Positions 1 through 5,531 of a DNA stretch of 15,339 nt are shown here, one piece after another; position 1 is the first letter of the stretch; each line of letters opens with the position of its first letter. The notes under the pieces were generated by a model. That model did not search any database. It was not told the origin of the DNA and saw only the letters and a program-made list of their open reading frames with translations. Source of the stretch: an uncultured Anaerolineales bacterium (lineage in GTDB: Bacteria; Chloroflexota; Anaerolineae; Anaerolineales; Villigracilaceae); assembly GCA_937928015.1 (NCBI GenBank), contig CALFXA010000123.1, positions 1 to 15,339 on the forward strand. Direction: 5' to 3'. A program made the position numbers and the translations under genes.

Positions 1-59
1 CAGGCGCGATGGCCTACGACCTGACGGCTGTGGTGGATAAGGGACTGATTCAAATCTAA
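1..59 (+). CDS. 3' end of an unidentified protein (partial)
   Basis: An open plus-strand frame enters from the left edge and ends at TAA 57-59. It encodes the tail GAMAYDLTAVVDKGLIQI. Only 19 codons are visible, too few to assign a family, and no function is proposed. A coding reading is supported by the absence of stops, the GC-rich codon choice and the terminator about 80 nt downstream. The other two forward frames are closed in this stretch. Confidence 0.55.
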   Translation, partial: GAMAYDLTAVVDKGLIQI

Positions 60-72
60 TTCCCGCAAATGG

Positions 73-123
73 TTTGCCCTGAGCGGAGCCGCGCGTACTT
101 ACGCGGCGCAGTCGAAGGGCGAA
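73..123. repeat. Short dispersed palindromic repeat, copy 1
   Basis: The segment has outer arms gccct (76-80) and agggc (116-120), an internal gccgcg (88-93) / cgcggc (102-107) pairing, and the conserved blocks TGAGCGGAGC (80-89) and GCGCAGTCGAAGG (106-118). Both blocks recur, in the same order and orientation but 22 instead of 26 nt apart, at 6341-6350 and 6363-6375 inside folC. This marks a mobile or recombining repeat family rather than chance. It lies between the partial gene at the left edge and the bidirectional terminator. Confidence 0.7.
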
Positions 124-139
124 TATTCTCGGAAAAAAT

Positions 140-175
140 CACCGCCCGACGTTGCGTCGGGCGGTGTCGTTTTTA
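140..175. terminator. Bidirectional intrinsic terminator
   Basis: A perfect 11-bp GC-rich stem is formed by caccgcccgac (140-150) and gtcgggcggtg (156-166) with the 5-nt loop gttgc. It is followed by a T run (171-174) for plus-strand transcripts and preceded by an A run (133-138) that becomes a T run for minus-strand transcripts. It sits between two convergent genes, one ending at 59 and the other at 173, and can stop both. Confidence 0.85.
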
Positions 176-679
176 GGAGGCCCTTGCCAGGGCGGTGGCT
201 GCCAGGATCAGGGCGGAAAGCAGCAGGTTGATTCGCAGCAACAAAATTTCCCTGCGCTGCAAGCGCGCCAATTCCTCGGGATCGGCCTTCTCGGCGCGGA
301 GCAGTCCACGGCGGATGGCGGGCAGCACCTCCCAGGTTTGGATGGCGCTGACCACTACCATCACCGCTCCCAGCGAGTGCTTGACCAGGATGGCGATGGA
401 CCACTGTCCGCTGGTGGAGAGGAAACCGTCGTAGTGCGGATTGGAACTCAGTTGGAAGAGTCCCGTCACCACCAGCAGGCCCATGCTGAACCATGCGATG
501 GGTTCCAGCCGTTTCTGCATGGCGGCCAGGAAGGCCAGTTGGTCACGCGGCTGGAGCGTCTGCTTGACGGCGGGCAGAACCAGCAGGGAAATGGCGACCA
601 GGCTTCCGATCCAGGCCACGGTGGCGAGCATGTGCAGCCAGTAGATCAGGCCCAACGCCCAGACGGGGATCGGCGGCAT
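173..679 (-). CDS. CopD-like four-helix membrane protein
   Basis: A 168-residue integral membrane protein with four predicted helices at about 8-34, 62-79, 94-114 and 146-165. The first helix carries a YWLHMLATVAWIGS segment (H16, W23) and the third begins VKHSLG (K100, H101). This spacing of His and Trp in a small four-helix bundle resembles the CopD (copper resistance D) family and related uncharacterised DUF families. Copper transport itself is not shown, and no Met- or His-rich metal-binding tail is present. It is the last gene of a minus-strand run, 6 nt after the stop of the TPR gene, so it is probably co-transcribed and translationally coupled. No clear Shine-Dalgarno precedes its ATG. 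The stop codon lies at the edge of the bidirectional terminator. The family call is moderate; that it is a real membrane protein is near certain. Confidence 0.75.
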   Translation of the reverse strand: MPPIPVWALGLIYWLHMLATVAWIGSLVAISLLVLPAVKQTLQPRDQLAFLAAMQKRLEPIAWFSMGLLVVTGLFQLSSNPHYDGFLSTSGQWSIAILVKHSLGAVMVVVSAIQTWEVLPAIRRGLLRAEKADPEELARLQRREILLLRINLLLSALILAATALARAS

Positions 680-685
680 AACGGA

Positions 686-1681
686 TTACGGTCCCGCAGT
701 CGGGGCTTCGGTCGGCGGGGTGTCGGTCGGGGCGTCGGTTGGAATCACTTCCGTGGGGACAGCCGTCGGTGGGTAGCAGATCTGGAAGGCCTGGTTGTAA
801 TGCTTGGAGGCCTCATCGTCCAGCGAGCCGCCGTTGTTGGTCACGTTCTGATATTGGGACACGGCCGCGCACATGTCATTCTGCTTGAAGAGCTGGTCGC
901 CGTAACGCATGGCTGCGTAGTTGTAACGCTGGTTGGCGTTCATCGTGCCGTCCCACAGCCCCGTGCCGTTGACCTGGGACAGGTAATCCACGGCCTGCTT
1001 CCAGTCCACATCCCAGAAGGACGCGCCAATCAGGTACACGCGGGCATTGTCGCGCAGGGCATTGGCGGTGCGGTCGAGCGGAGCGAAACGCTCGGCCAGG
1101 GTCAGCTCGTAGATGCCTCCTTCCAGGTTGCCCGCCACGATCTGGTCGAAGCCATAGTTGCGCAGCACGAAGTAGTACATGCCGTCGACCTGACCCGCCT
1201 TGTAGCTCGGGTCGGCCTTGCGGACCTCGTCCAGCGCGACCAGGGCGTTGCCCCAATCCTTGGCGTTGACCAGGGCCTGGGCCTGGGTGAAGATGCCCTC
1301 CGCACCCGTCGGGTTGGGGGTGGGGGTGGGCGGCGGCGTGACGGTGGCCGTAGGAACGGTCATCAGGACCAGGATCTCGGTCAGTTTTTGGGCGGCGCCC
1401 GGGTAGCTCGGGTCGTTGTCGACGATATATTCCAGACGCTGTTTGGCAGCCCCGTAGCGGCCGAACTGGATGTCGACCAGCGCATACTGATATTGCGCGG
1501 TCATCAGTTGTTGCATGCTTTCTTTTTTGGCAGAGACACGATCTCCGATGGCGAGCTGGTAGCCGCCGAAGATGCTGACGCCGAGCAGGGCCAGCGCGCC
1601 CAGCACAGACAGCAGGATCCCGGGCCAGCGGGCTGGTTTTTTGATTTGGACAGGTTGGGTGCTTTCAGTACCTTCAGACAT
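686..1681 (-). CDS. Membrane-anchored TPR-like protein with Pro/Thr linkers
   Basis: A 331-residue protein with a short cytoplasmic N-terminus, one membrane helix at about 20-44 and a large extracytoplasmic part. Residues 55-105 and 127-300 are helical and repeat-like (for example QYQYALVDIQFGRYGAAKQRL and LVNAKDWGNALVALDEVRKADPSY), matching tetratricopeptide-type A/B helix spacing. A Pro/Thr linker (109-125, TPPPTPTPNPT) separates the two helical blocks and a Pro/Thr/Glu tail (304-331) ends the protein. Such linkers are common in surface proteins of Anaerolineae. There is no enzymatic motif. A scaffolding or protein-protein role at the outer face of the membrane is inference. The gene lies 21 nt downstream of murJ and 6 nt upstream of the CopD-like gene, so all three are likely one transcript, which suggests but does not prove a link to the cell envelope. 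Confidence 0.85.
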   Translation of the reverse strand: MSEGTESTQPVQIKKPARWPGILLSVLGALALLGVSIFGGYQLAIGDRVSAKKESMQQLMTAQYQYALVDIQFGRYGAAKQRLEYIVDNDPSYPGAAQKLTEILVLMTVPTATVTPPPTPTPNPTGAEGIFTQAQALVNAKDWGNALVALDEVRKADPSYKAGQVDGMYYFVLRNYGFDQIVAGNLEGGIYELTLAERFAPLDRTANALRDNARVYLIGASFWDVDWKQAVDYLSQVNGTGLWDGTMNANQRYNYAAMRYGDQLFKQNDMCAAVSQYQNVTNNGGSLDDEASKHYNQAFQICYPPTAVPTEVIPTDAPTDTPPTEAPTAGP

Positions 1682-1702
1682 GAGCGCGATTATACTCCAG
1701 GT

Positions 1703-3208
1703 CTATAGCTTGAATAACAGGCGCGCCTCGGGCCAGACGAGGGCCAGCGCGGACAGTCCGCCGAGGGCCATGCCCAGCAAGGCGGTGATGATGGCTCCGC
1801 CCGGCAGCCAGAGTGCCAGCGCGTAAGTCAACGTGCCGCCGACCAGGGCGGCCAGCAGACCCTTGGTCACGGCCCCGCCCACGCGGATCGGCTCGTGGGT
1901 GCGGCGGGATAGCCAGGTGAACAGCACGACGGCCTCGATCAGCACGGCGATCTCGGCAAAGGCGATGACGGGCGCGCCGATGTCCTTAAAGACGGTCACA
2001 CCCGTGATTCCGATCCCAAGAAAGAGGACCAATCGCAGGCCGACTGCGTACAGCGGATAAAGCGGTTCCTTGCGCGCGTAGAACGAGCGCGCCGCCACCT
2101 CGTGGATGGCGAAGCCCGTCAGCGTGAGCAGGTAAGCGCGCGTGGAAGCCGTCAGCAGGGCGGTGGTGGCCTCGTCGAAGCCGAAGACGGCGCGCACCAG
2201 CGGGTGGATTCCCGCCGCCATGACGGCCGCAATCGGCAGGGTCAGCGCGATCAGGAAGCGCAGAGCTTTTTCGATGGTGTCGCGGAAGCCCGTCCAGTTG
2301 CCGCGCGCGGCATATTCCGAGAGGGTCGGGAGCAGGGCGGTGGCGATGGCGGTCCCGAGGATGGTTTCGGGCACCTGCATGATCATCCAGCCGTAGGTCA
2401 GCGAGGTGACCGCGCCCGCCTGGTCGAGGCGGGAGGCCAGGTTGTCGCGGGCCAGCACCACGATCTGGATTCCGCCCATCGTCAAGAGGCGCGGGGCCAT
2501 CAGCTTGAGGGCTTCGATCAGTCCCGAGTTGCGCAGGTCGAAGGAGGGCGTCCAGCGGAATCCGAATTTGAACAGGGCGGGCACCTGGACCAGCAGGTGC
2601 AGGGCCGCGCCGATGATGACGCCGTACACTAGCCCGTGAATCCCATAGCGCGGCACGAGGAAGATCGCCCCGAAGATCTGGCCCAGGTTGTAGGCGGTGG
2701 GCGCGATGGCAGGCAGGATGAAATGCTGGTTGGCCTGTAGCGCAGCCATTACCAGGCCGCTGATCGAAAAGATGATCGTGCCGACCAGGTTCAGGCGCAT
2801 CAGGTCGGCCAGCAGGGCGCGCTGTTCGGGGCCGAAGCCGGGCGCGATGCCGATCTCGGCTTCCACGATGGGTTTGGCAAAGACGGCGATGACCACGGCA
2901 ATCGTGCCCGTCACCACGAAGGCCACGTTCGCCACGCGCGAGAACAGGTCCCAGGCGGCGTCGCGGTCTTTTTGGGTCAGGTATTCGGTCAGCAGCGGGA
3001 TGAAGGCCATCGCCAGCGCCCCGCCCGAGATCAGCGCAAAAAGCACGTCGGGCAGGTTGTTGGCAGCGTTGAACGTGTCGAGCGTCCCAACCGAGTCGGC
3101 GAACTGACGCGAGATGATGCCCGCCCGCACGAAGGCCAGGATTTTGTCGATGAAGAAAAAGAACCCGACGATCAGCGAGTTGCGGGTCAGGTTGGACAGT
3201 TTTTTCAT
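1703..3208 (-). CDS. murJ: Lipid II flippase MurJ (MviN family, MOP superfamily)
   Basis: A 501-residue polytopic membrane protein with about 14 hydrophobic segments, the usual size for MurJ. It flips undecaprenyl-linked peptidoglycan precursor (lipid II) across the cytoplasmic membrane. The N-terminal family signature is clear: helix 1 (about 8-28) ending in FVRAG, then TFNAANNLPDVLFALI (45-60) and GGALAMAFIPLLTEY (62-76). Compared from memory with E. coli MurJ, R28 and D44 align with R24 and D39, while the R52 position is Phe, as in the common LFxLxxGGAL form. Conservation continues in the cytoplasmic loop and in the R-GNW segment of the middle region. Translation starts 1 nt after the stop of the zinc-ribbon gene with no evident Shine-Dalgarno, so coupling is likely. 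MurJ implies a peptidoglycan or peptidoglycan-like wall in the host. Confidence 0.95.
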   Translation of the reverse strand: MKKLSNLTRNSLIVGFFFFIDKILAFVRAGIISRQFADSVGTLDTFNAANNLPDVLFALISGGALAMAFIPLLTEYLTQKDRDAAWDLFSRVANVAFVVTGTIAVVIAVFAKPIVEAEIGIAPGFGPEQRALLADLMRLNLVGTIIFSISGLVMAALQANQHFILPAIAPTAYNLGQIFGAIFLVPRYGIHGLVYGVIIGAALHLLVQVPALFKFGFRWTPSFDLRNSGLIEALKLMAPRLLTMGGIQIVVLARDNLASRLDQAGAVTSLTYGWMIMQVPETILGTAIATALLPTLSEYAARGNWTGFRDTIEKALRFLIALTLPIAAVMAAGIHPLVRAVFGFDEATTALLTASTRAYLLTLTGFAIHEVAARSFYARKEPLYPLYAVGLRLVLFLGIGITGVTVFKDIGAPVIAFAEIAVLIEAVVLFTWLSRRTHEPIRVGGAVTKGLLAALVGGTLTYALALWLPGGAIITALLGMALGGLSALALVWPEARLLFKL

Positions 3209-3209
3209 G

Positions 3210-3386
3210 TTAGTGTTCGGCGGGTGGCTTGACTTCCATGCCCGGGAGTTTCTCGGTCAGCAATTGCGGCTTGTGGATCAACTGCGGCAGGCATTGCGGG
3301 CAGATGTAATTCGTTTCATTTTTAAAGGTCAGCACCAGCAGCGGGACCTGTTCCTCGGTGCGACTGCAATTCAGGCAGATGTGCAT
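3210..3386 (-). CDS. Four-cysteine zinc-ribbon microprotein
   Basis: A 58-residue protein with CxxC pairs at C4/C7 and C29/C32, the layout of a single zinc ribbon, followed by a Pro-rich tail ending in EVKPPAEH. I do not recognise a named family. Translation could begin at an in-frame ATG four codons upstream (3396-3398), but the start at 3384-3386 is preferred because GGAG lies 6 nt before it, inside the longer reading. The gene sits 1 nt upstream of murJ and downstream of a pair of hairpins. Zinc ribbons of this size can bind nucleic acid or serve as small adaptors; nothing in the sequence decides between these. The protein is real in my judgement because both CxxC pairs are intact and its spacing to murJ is tight. 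Confidence 0.75.
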   Translation of the reverse strand: MHICLNCSRTEEQVPLLVLTFKNETNYICPQCLPQLIHKPQLLTEKLPGMEVKPPAEH

Positions 3387-3405
3387 GATGTTCTCCATTT
3401 ATATG

Positions 3406-3462
3406 GGAACGCGGACTGGAGTCCGCATTCCGTCAAATATGACGCGCAAACTGCGGTTTGCG
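3406..3462. repeat. Pair of adjacent small palindromes
   Basis: The first hairpin pairs ggaacgcggac (3406-3416) with gtccgcattcc (3421-3431) around the loop tgga, with one G-T wobble. The second pairs cgcaaac (3445-3451) with gtttgcg (3456-3462) around tgcg. The flanks read GGAACGC at one end and GCGTTCC at the other, so the whole 3406-3466 segment is also an inverted repeat. It occupies most of the gap between the SDR stop (3470) and the zinc-ribbon start (3386). There is no T run for either strand. It resembles short interspersed palindromic repeats and may affect mRNA processing or stability between the two genes. Confidence 0.75.
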
Positions 3463-3469
3463 TTCCAAA

Positions 3470-4261
3470 TTAAAGCGTACCTTTGTACATGCCGCCGTCG
3501 ACGTTGAGCATGACGCCCGTAATATAGGAAGCGGCGGGCGAGACGAGGAAAGCTGCTGCGTTGGCAAACTCTTCGGGCTGACCCAGCCGCCCAAGCGGAC
3601 TCTGTTCGGACTGCTTGCGGGTCTCTTTCTCGACCGTGGACTGGTTGGCCGTTGCCCGGGCCGACATCAACTCTGTGACGCGTTCCGTTTCCGTCCAGCC
3701 CGGCAGGATCGAGTTGACGCGGATGCCGTCCTTGCCGAGGTCGAGCGCCAGCGATTTGGTCAGGCCGATCGTCCCCGCGCGGATGCTGTTCGAGAGCAGC
3801 AGGTTGGCAATCGGCTGCTTGACCGACATCGACGTAACCGTCAGGATGCTGGCCGCCGACGACTTGCGCAGGTGGGGCAGGGCTGCGCGGATCAGGCGCA
3901 CGTGCAACATCAGGCACAGGTCCACGCCCTTTTGCCAGGCGGCCTCGTCCAGCGTGTCGATGCCCCCGGGCGGAGGCCCGCCCGCGTTGGTGATGAGGAT
4001 GTCCAGCCCGCCGAAGGCCTCCACGGTCTGCGCGATCAGCTTCGCGGGCACATCGGGCAGGCTCACGTCTCCCGCCAACCCGATGACCTGTGTGCCTGTT
4101 TCATTTTGCAGTTTCTCGGCCACGGCCTGGATCTTGGCCGCATCCCGCCCGTTGATGGCGACCTTGCAGCCGTCCTGAGCGAGCGCCCGCGCGGTGGCAT
4201 ATCCCAGCCCGCGCGAAGAGCCAGTGACCAGCGCGATTTTATTCTTCAAACCTAAGTCCAT
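3470..4261 (-). CDS. SDR-family oxidoreductase lacking the Tyr/Lys catalytic pair (FabG-like)
   Basis: A 263-residue Rossmann-fold protein. The cofactor loop TGSSRGLG (13-20), a D65 following a beta strand, TNAGG (91-95) and the C-terminal NVDGG (253-257) are typical of short-chain dehydrogenases. The catalytic region reads TSMSVKQPIANLLLSNSIRAG. Counting 13 residues from S144, the YxxxK positions are S157 and R161, so both catalytic Tyr and Lys are missing. I recall a known FabG-like subgroup with this SNSxR pattern, so this is probably a family trait and not a mutation. Substrate and reaction are unknown. The start at 4261 is chosen because AGGAG precedes it at good spacing and the protein begins MDLGLKNKIALVTG. 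A longer frame reaching 4324 would be translated from a palindromic repeat and is rejected. Confidence 0.9.
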   Translation of the reverse strand: MDLGLKNKIALVTGSSRGLGYATARALAQDGCKVAINGRDAAKIQAVAEKLQNETGTQVIGLAGDVSLPDVPAKLIAQTVEAFGGLDILITNAGGPPPGGIDTLDEAAWQKGVDLCLMLHVRLIRAALPHLRKSSAASILTVTSMSVKQPIANLLLSNSIRAGTIGLTKSLALDLGKDGIRVNSILPGWTETERVTELMSARATANQSTVEKETRKQSEQSPLGRLGQPEEFANAAAFLVSPAASYITGVMLNVDGGMYKGTL

Positions 4262-4277
4262 GATGAACTCCTCTTTT

Positions 4278-4369
4278 ACGTCATTGCGAGCCCGAGCGAA
4301 GCGAGTGGCGAAGCAATCTCGCAATTATCAGGAGATTGCTTCGACCGCTGCGCGGTCTCGCAATGACGT
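4278..4369. repeat. Interspersed inverted-repeat element (about 92 bp)
   Basis: The outer arms acgtcattgcgag (4278-4290) and ctcgcaatgacgt (4357-4369) are a perfect 13-bp inverted repeat. The inner arms cgaagcaatctc (4309-4320) and gagattgcttcg (4332-4343) form a perfect 12-bp stem around an 11-nt loop. Between the arms lies gcgaagcgag (4296-4305), also present in folC at 6292-6301. It fills the gap between the DUF503 gene and the SDR gene and abuts the DUF503 stop codon. From memory, repeats beginning GTCATTGCGAG are widespread in Chloroflexota and other metagenomic bacteria. No protein is encoded; a MITE- or REP-like origin is likely. Confidence 0.85.
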
Positions 4370-4653
4370 TAGTAAATAAATTCAATCTTCGAATCGATGA
4401 CCTGACCGTCAGGCCAGTGCGAGTCCACCCATTTTGCCACACTTTGCAGGGATTGTTCCAGCACAACTTTGTCCGAATTGATCGCGGCGCAGGCGATGAC
4501 CGCCTCGCTCCATTTGTCTTGCAGGTCCATTTCCGCCACCGAGACGTTGAACTCACGGCGCAGACGCGACATCAGCGGCTTGATGCGTCCGCGTTTGTCT
4601 TTGAGAGAGAAACAGGCAGGCAAGTGCAGGTGAAAGGTGAGGGTGGCGATCAT
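4369..4653 (-). CDS. DUF503 / YlxP family protein
   Basis: A 94-residue protein beginning MIATLTFHLHLPACFSLKDK and containing the family's SLKDKRG-x(3)-PLMSRLRREFNVSVAE block (about 16-41) and the later AVIACAAINSD segment. These match the small DUF503 (YlxP) family, whose members often lie in the nusA-infB-rbfA operon and are thought to be linked to ribosome assembly. Here it sits outside that context. The ATG at 4651-4653 overlaps the TGA of the upstream membrane-protein gene (ATGA, 4650-4653), which indicates translational coupling. A longer frame extending upstream would be shared with that gene and does not resemble the family. Its stop (4369-4371) touches the outer arm of the palindromic element downstream. 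Confidence 0.85.
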   Translation of the reverse strand: MIATLTFHLHLPACFSLKDKRGRIKPLMSRLRREFNVSVAEMDLQDKWSEAVIACAAINSDKVVLEQSLQSVAKWVDSHWPDGQVIDSKIEFIY

Positions 4654-5009
4654 TTTAGATAAATGTTGTAGATGCCTATGATAGTTGCACCAAACCCAAA
4701 AAACACGAAAATGATACCAGTTGCGTAGGCATACCATCCATGCACTATATCCCCATATTTTCCAATAAACTCTCTTCTATACAAAGTAATTACACCACTT
4801 ACTCCTATGGAAGAGGTAAGCGCTAATATTAGTATGTTTTTTAACCACTCTGGATAATAGAAGTGAAATATGTCTCCAACAAGGAAGAAAAGGCAATAAA
4901 TTAGCAAGGAAATCATAAAAGGTGCACGGGTTGGATGTAGAAATAAACGCTTCATGCGCAGTTTTTGATTTTTTTCGTTTCGATTTGAATATTGTGTATT
5001 ATCTGGCAT
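4650..5009 (-). CDS. Small AT-rich three-helix membrane protein, unknown function
   Basis: A 119-residue protein with a polar, basic N-terminus (NRNEKNQKLRMKRLF, about 9-23) and three hydrophobic segments at about 31-51, 57-77 and 92-116. It has no recognisable domain or catalytic motif. A hand count gives roughly 127 G+C in the 360 bases 4681-5040, about 35%, against about 60% for neighbouring genes. Codon choice shifts accordingly (many AAA, ATA, TTT). This suggests recent acquisition. Yet the stop overlaps the DUF503 start as ATGA and the gene begins only 11 nt after the HIT stop, so it is fitted into the operon. No Shine-Dalgarno is obvious. Confidence 0.7.
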   Translation of the reverse strand: MPDNTQYSNRNEKNQKLRMKRLFLHPTRAPFMISLLIYCLFFLVGDIFHFYYPEWLKNILILALTSSIGVSGVITLYRREFIGKYGDIVHGWYAYATGIIFVFFGFGATIIGIYNIYLK

Positions 5010-5020
5010 GGTTGATGTAT

Positions 5021-5446
5021 CTATTTCTGTTGCATGGTTTCATGTAATTTATTTGCTAAATCTCTTGCATCATTTTCTTCACACGAATCATCCCGCGCGA
5101 GGAATTTTAACCCACGCTCAGAGATTTTCCTGCGGCGTGCGACGATCCACATGTGCAGATGCGGCTGCCCTTCCATCGTGGACAGTTGGTAGATGCGTTC
5201 CGCGTCAGTGTATTGACGCAGAGCCTGATATACGCGTTTCAGCAGGGGACCGAGCGCATCCGCCTCTTCCTGGGTCATTTCCGAGTAATCCAGAAAATGA
5301 CGGCACGACTCGATGAACAGTGTCCCCAGCGGACCCAGCTTGCCAGGTGCGTGACAGACCATCCAATGCTCATCCTCATAGATGTACCCGCCAGGAGGAG
5401 CGGCTTCCAGTCCTTCATGTTTGCAACAGATGAAACAGGTATCCAT
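5021..5446 (-). CDS. HIT-family protein (histidine-triad variant H-x-H-x-W)
   Basis: A 141-residue protein with an N-terminal CFICC (C4, C7, C8), the strand YIYEDEHWMVCHAP (21-34), LGPLGTLFIESCRHF (37-51) and the active-site segment QPHLHMWIVARR (94-105). HIT proteins hydrolyse or transfer nucleotides using HxHxH, the middle His forming the nucleotidyl intermediate. Here H96 and H98 are present but the third position is W100. Cys4, Cys7, H50 and H96 could form the structural zinc site known in some HIT enzymes; this is inference. The last 25 or so residues (EENDARDLANKLHETMQQK) are encoded by DNA that drifts toward the AT-rich composition of the next gene. It is the first gene of the minus-strand run, divergent from folC. 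A GGAAG lies about 8 nt before the ATG. Confidence 0.85.
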   Translation of the reverse strand: MDTCFICCKHEGLEAAPPGGYIYEDEHWMVCHAPGKLGPLGTLFIESCRHFLDYSEMTQEEADALGPLLKRVYQALRQYTDAERIYQLSTMEGQPHLHMWIVARRRKISERGLKFLARDDSCEENDARDLANKLHETMQQK

Positions 5447-5484
5447 TTTTGACTTCCATTCTCATCCGAATCAACCACCAAAGT

Positions 5485-5514
5485 CCAATTCTCAATTTAC
5501 CAATTCCCAATCAC
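5485..5514. repeat. Two-unit degenerate 15-nt tandem repeat
   Basis: The unit ccaattctcaattta (5485-5499) is followed directly by ccaattcccaatcac (5500-5514), agreeing at 11 of 15 positions. It lies in the 85-nt gap between the divergent HIT and folC genes and overlaps the proposed folC promoter. Short CCAATT/CAATCAC runs like this are frequent filler between genes in Anaerolineae, as far as I recall. Confidence 0.45.
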
Positions 5515-5524
5515 CTATTACAAT
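5496..5524 (+). promoter_or_regulatory. Predicted folC promoter (leaderless)
   Basis: TTTACC (5496-5501) and TACAAT (5519-5524) are separated by 17 nt and match the -35 and -10 consensus at 4 and 5 of 6 positions. The -10 ends 7 nt before the folC ATG, so transcription would start at or next to the start codon. No Shine-Dalgarno is present. This fits a leaderless mRNA. Confidence 0.5.
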
Positions 5525-5531
5525 CTCTCCC

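Noticed and set aside
152..1708. Long plus-strand open frame of 518 codons
   Set aside because: It runs antisense to the CopD-like and TPR genes, whose products have clear membrane and repeat features. Its translation is Gly/Arg/His-rich without domain structure, as expected from a GC-rich shadow frame.
4262..4324. N-terminal extension of the SDR gene
   Set aside because: The extra 21 residues come from the palindromic repeat, and the canonical SDR start with a Shine-Dalgarno lies at 4261.
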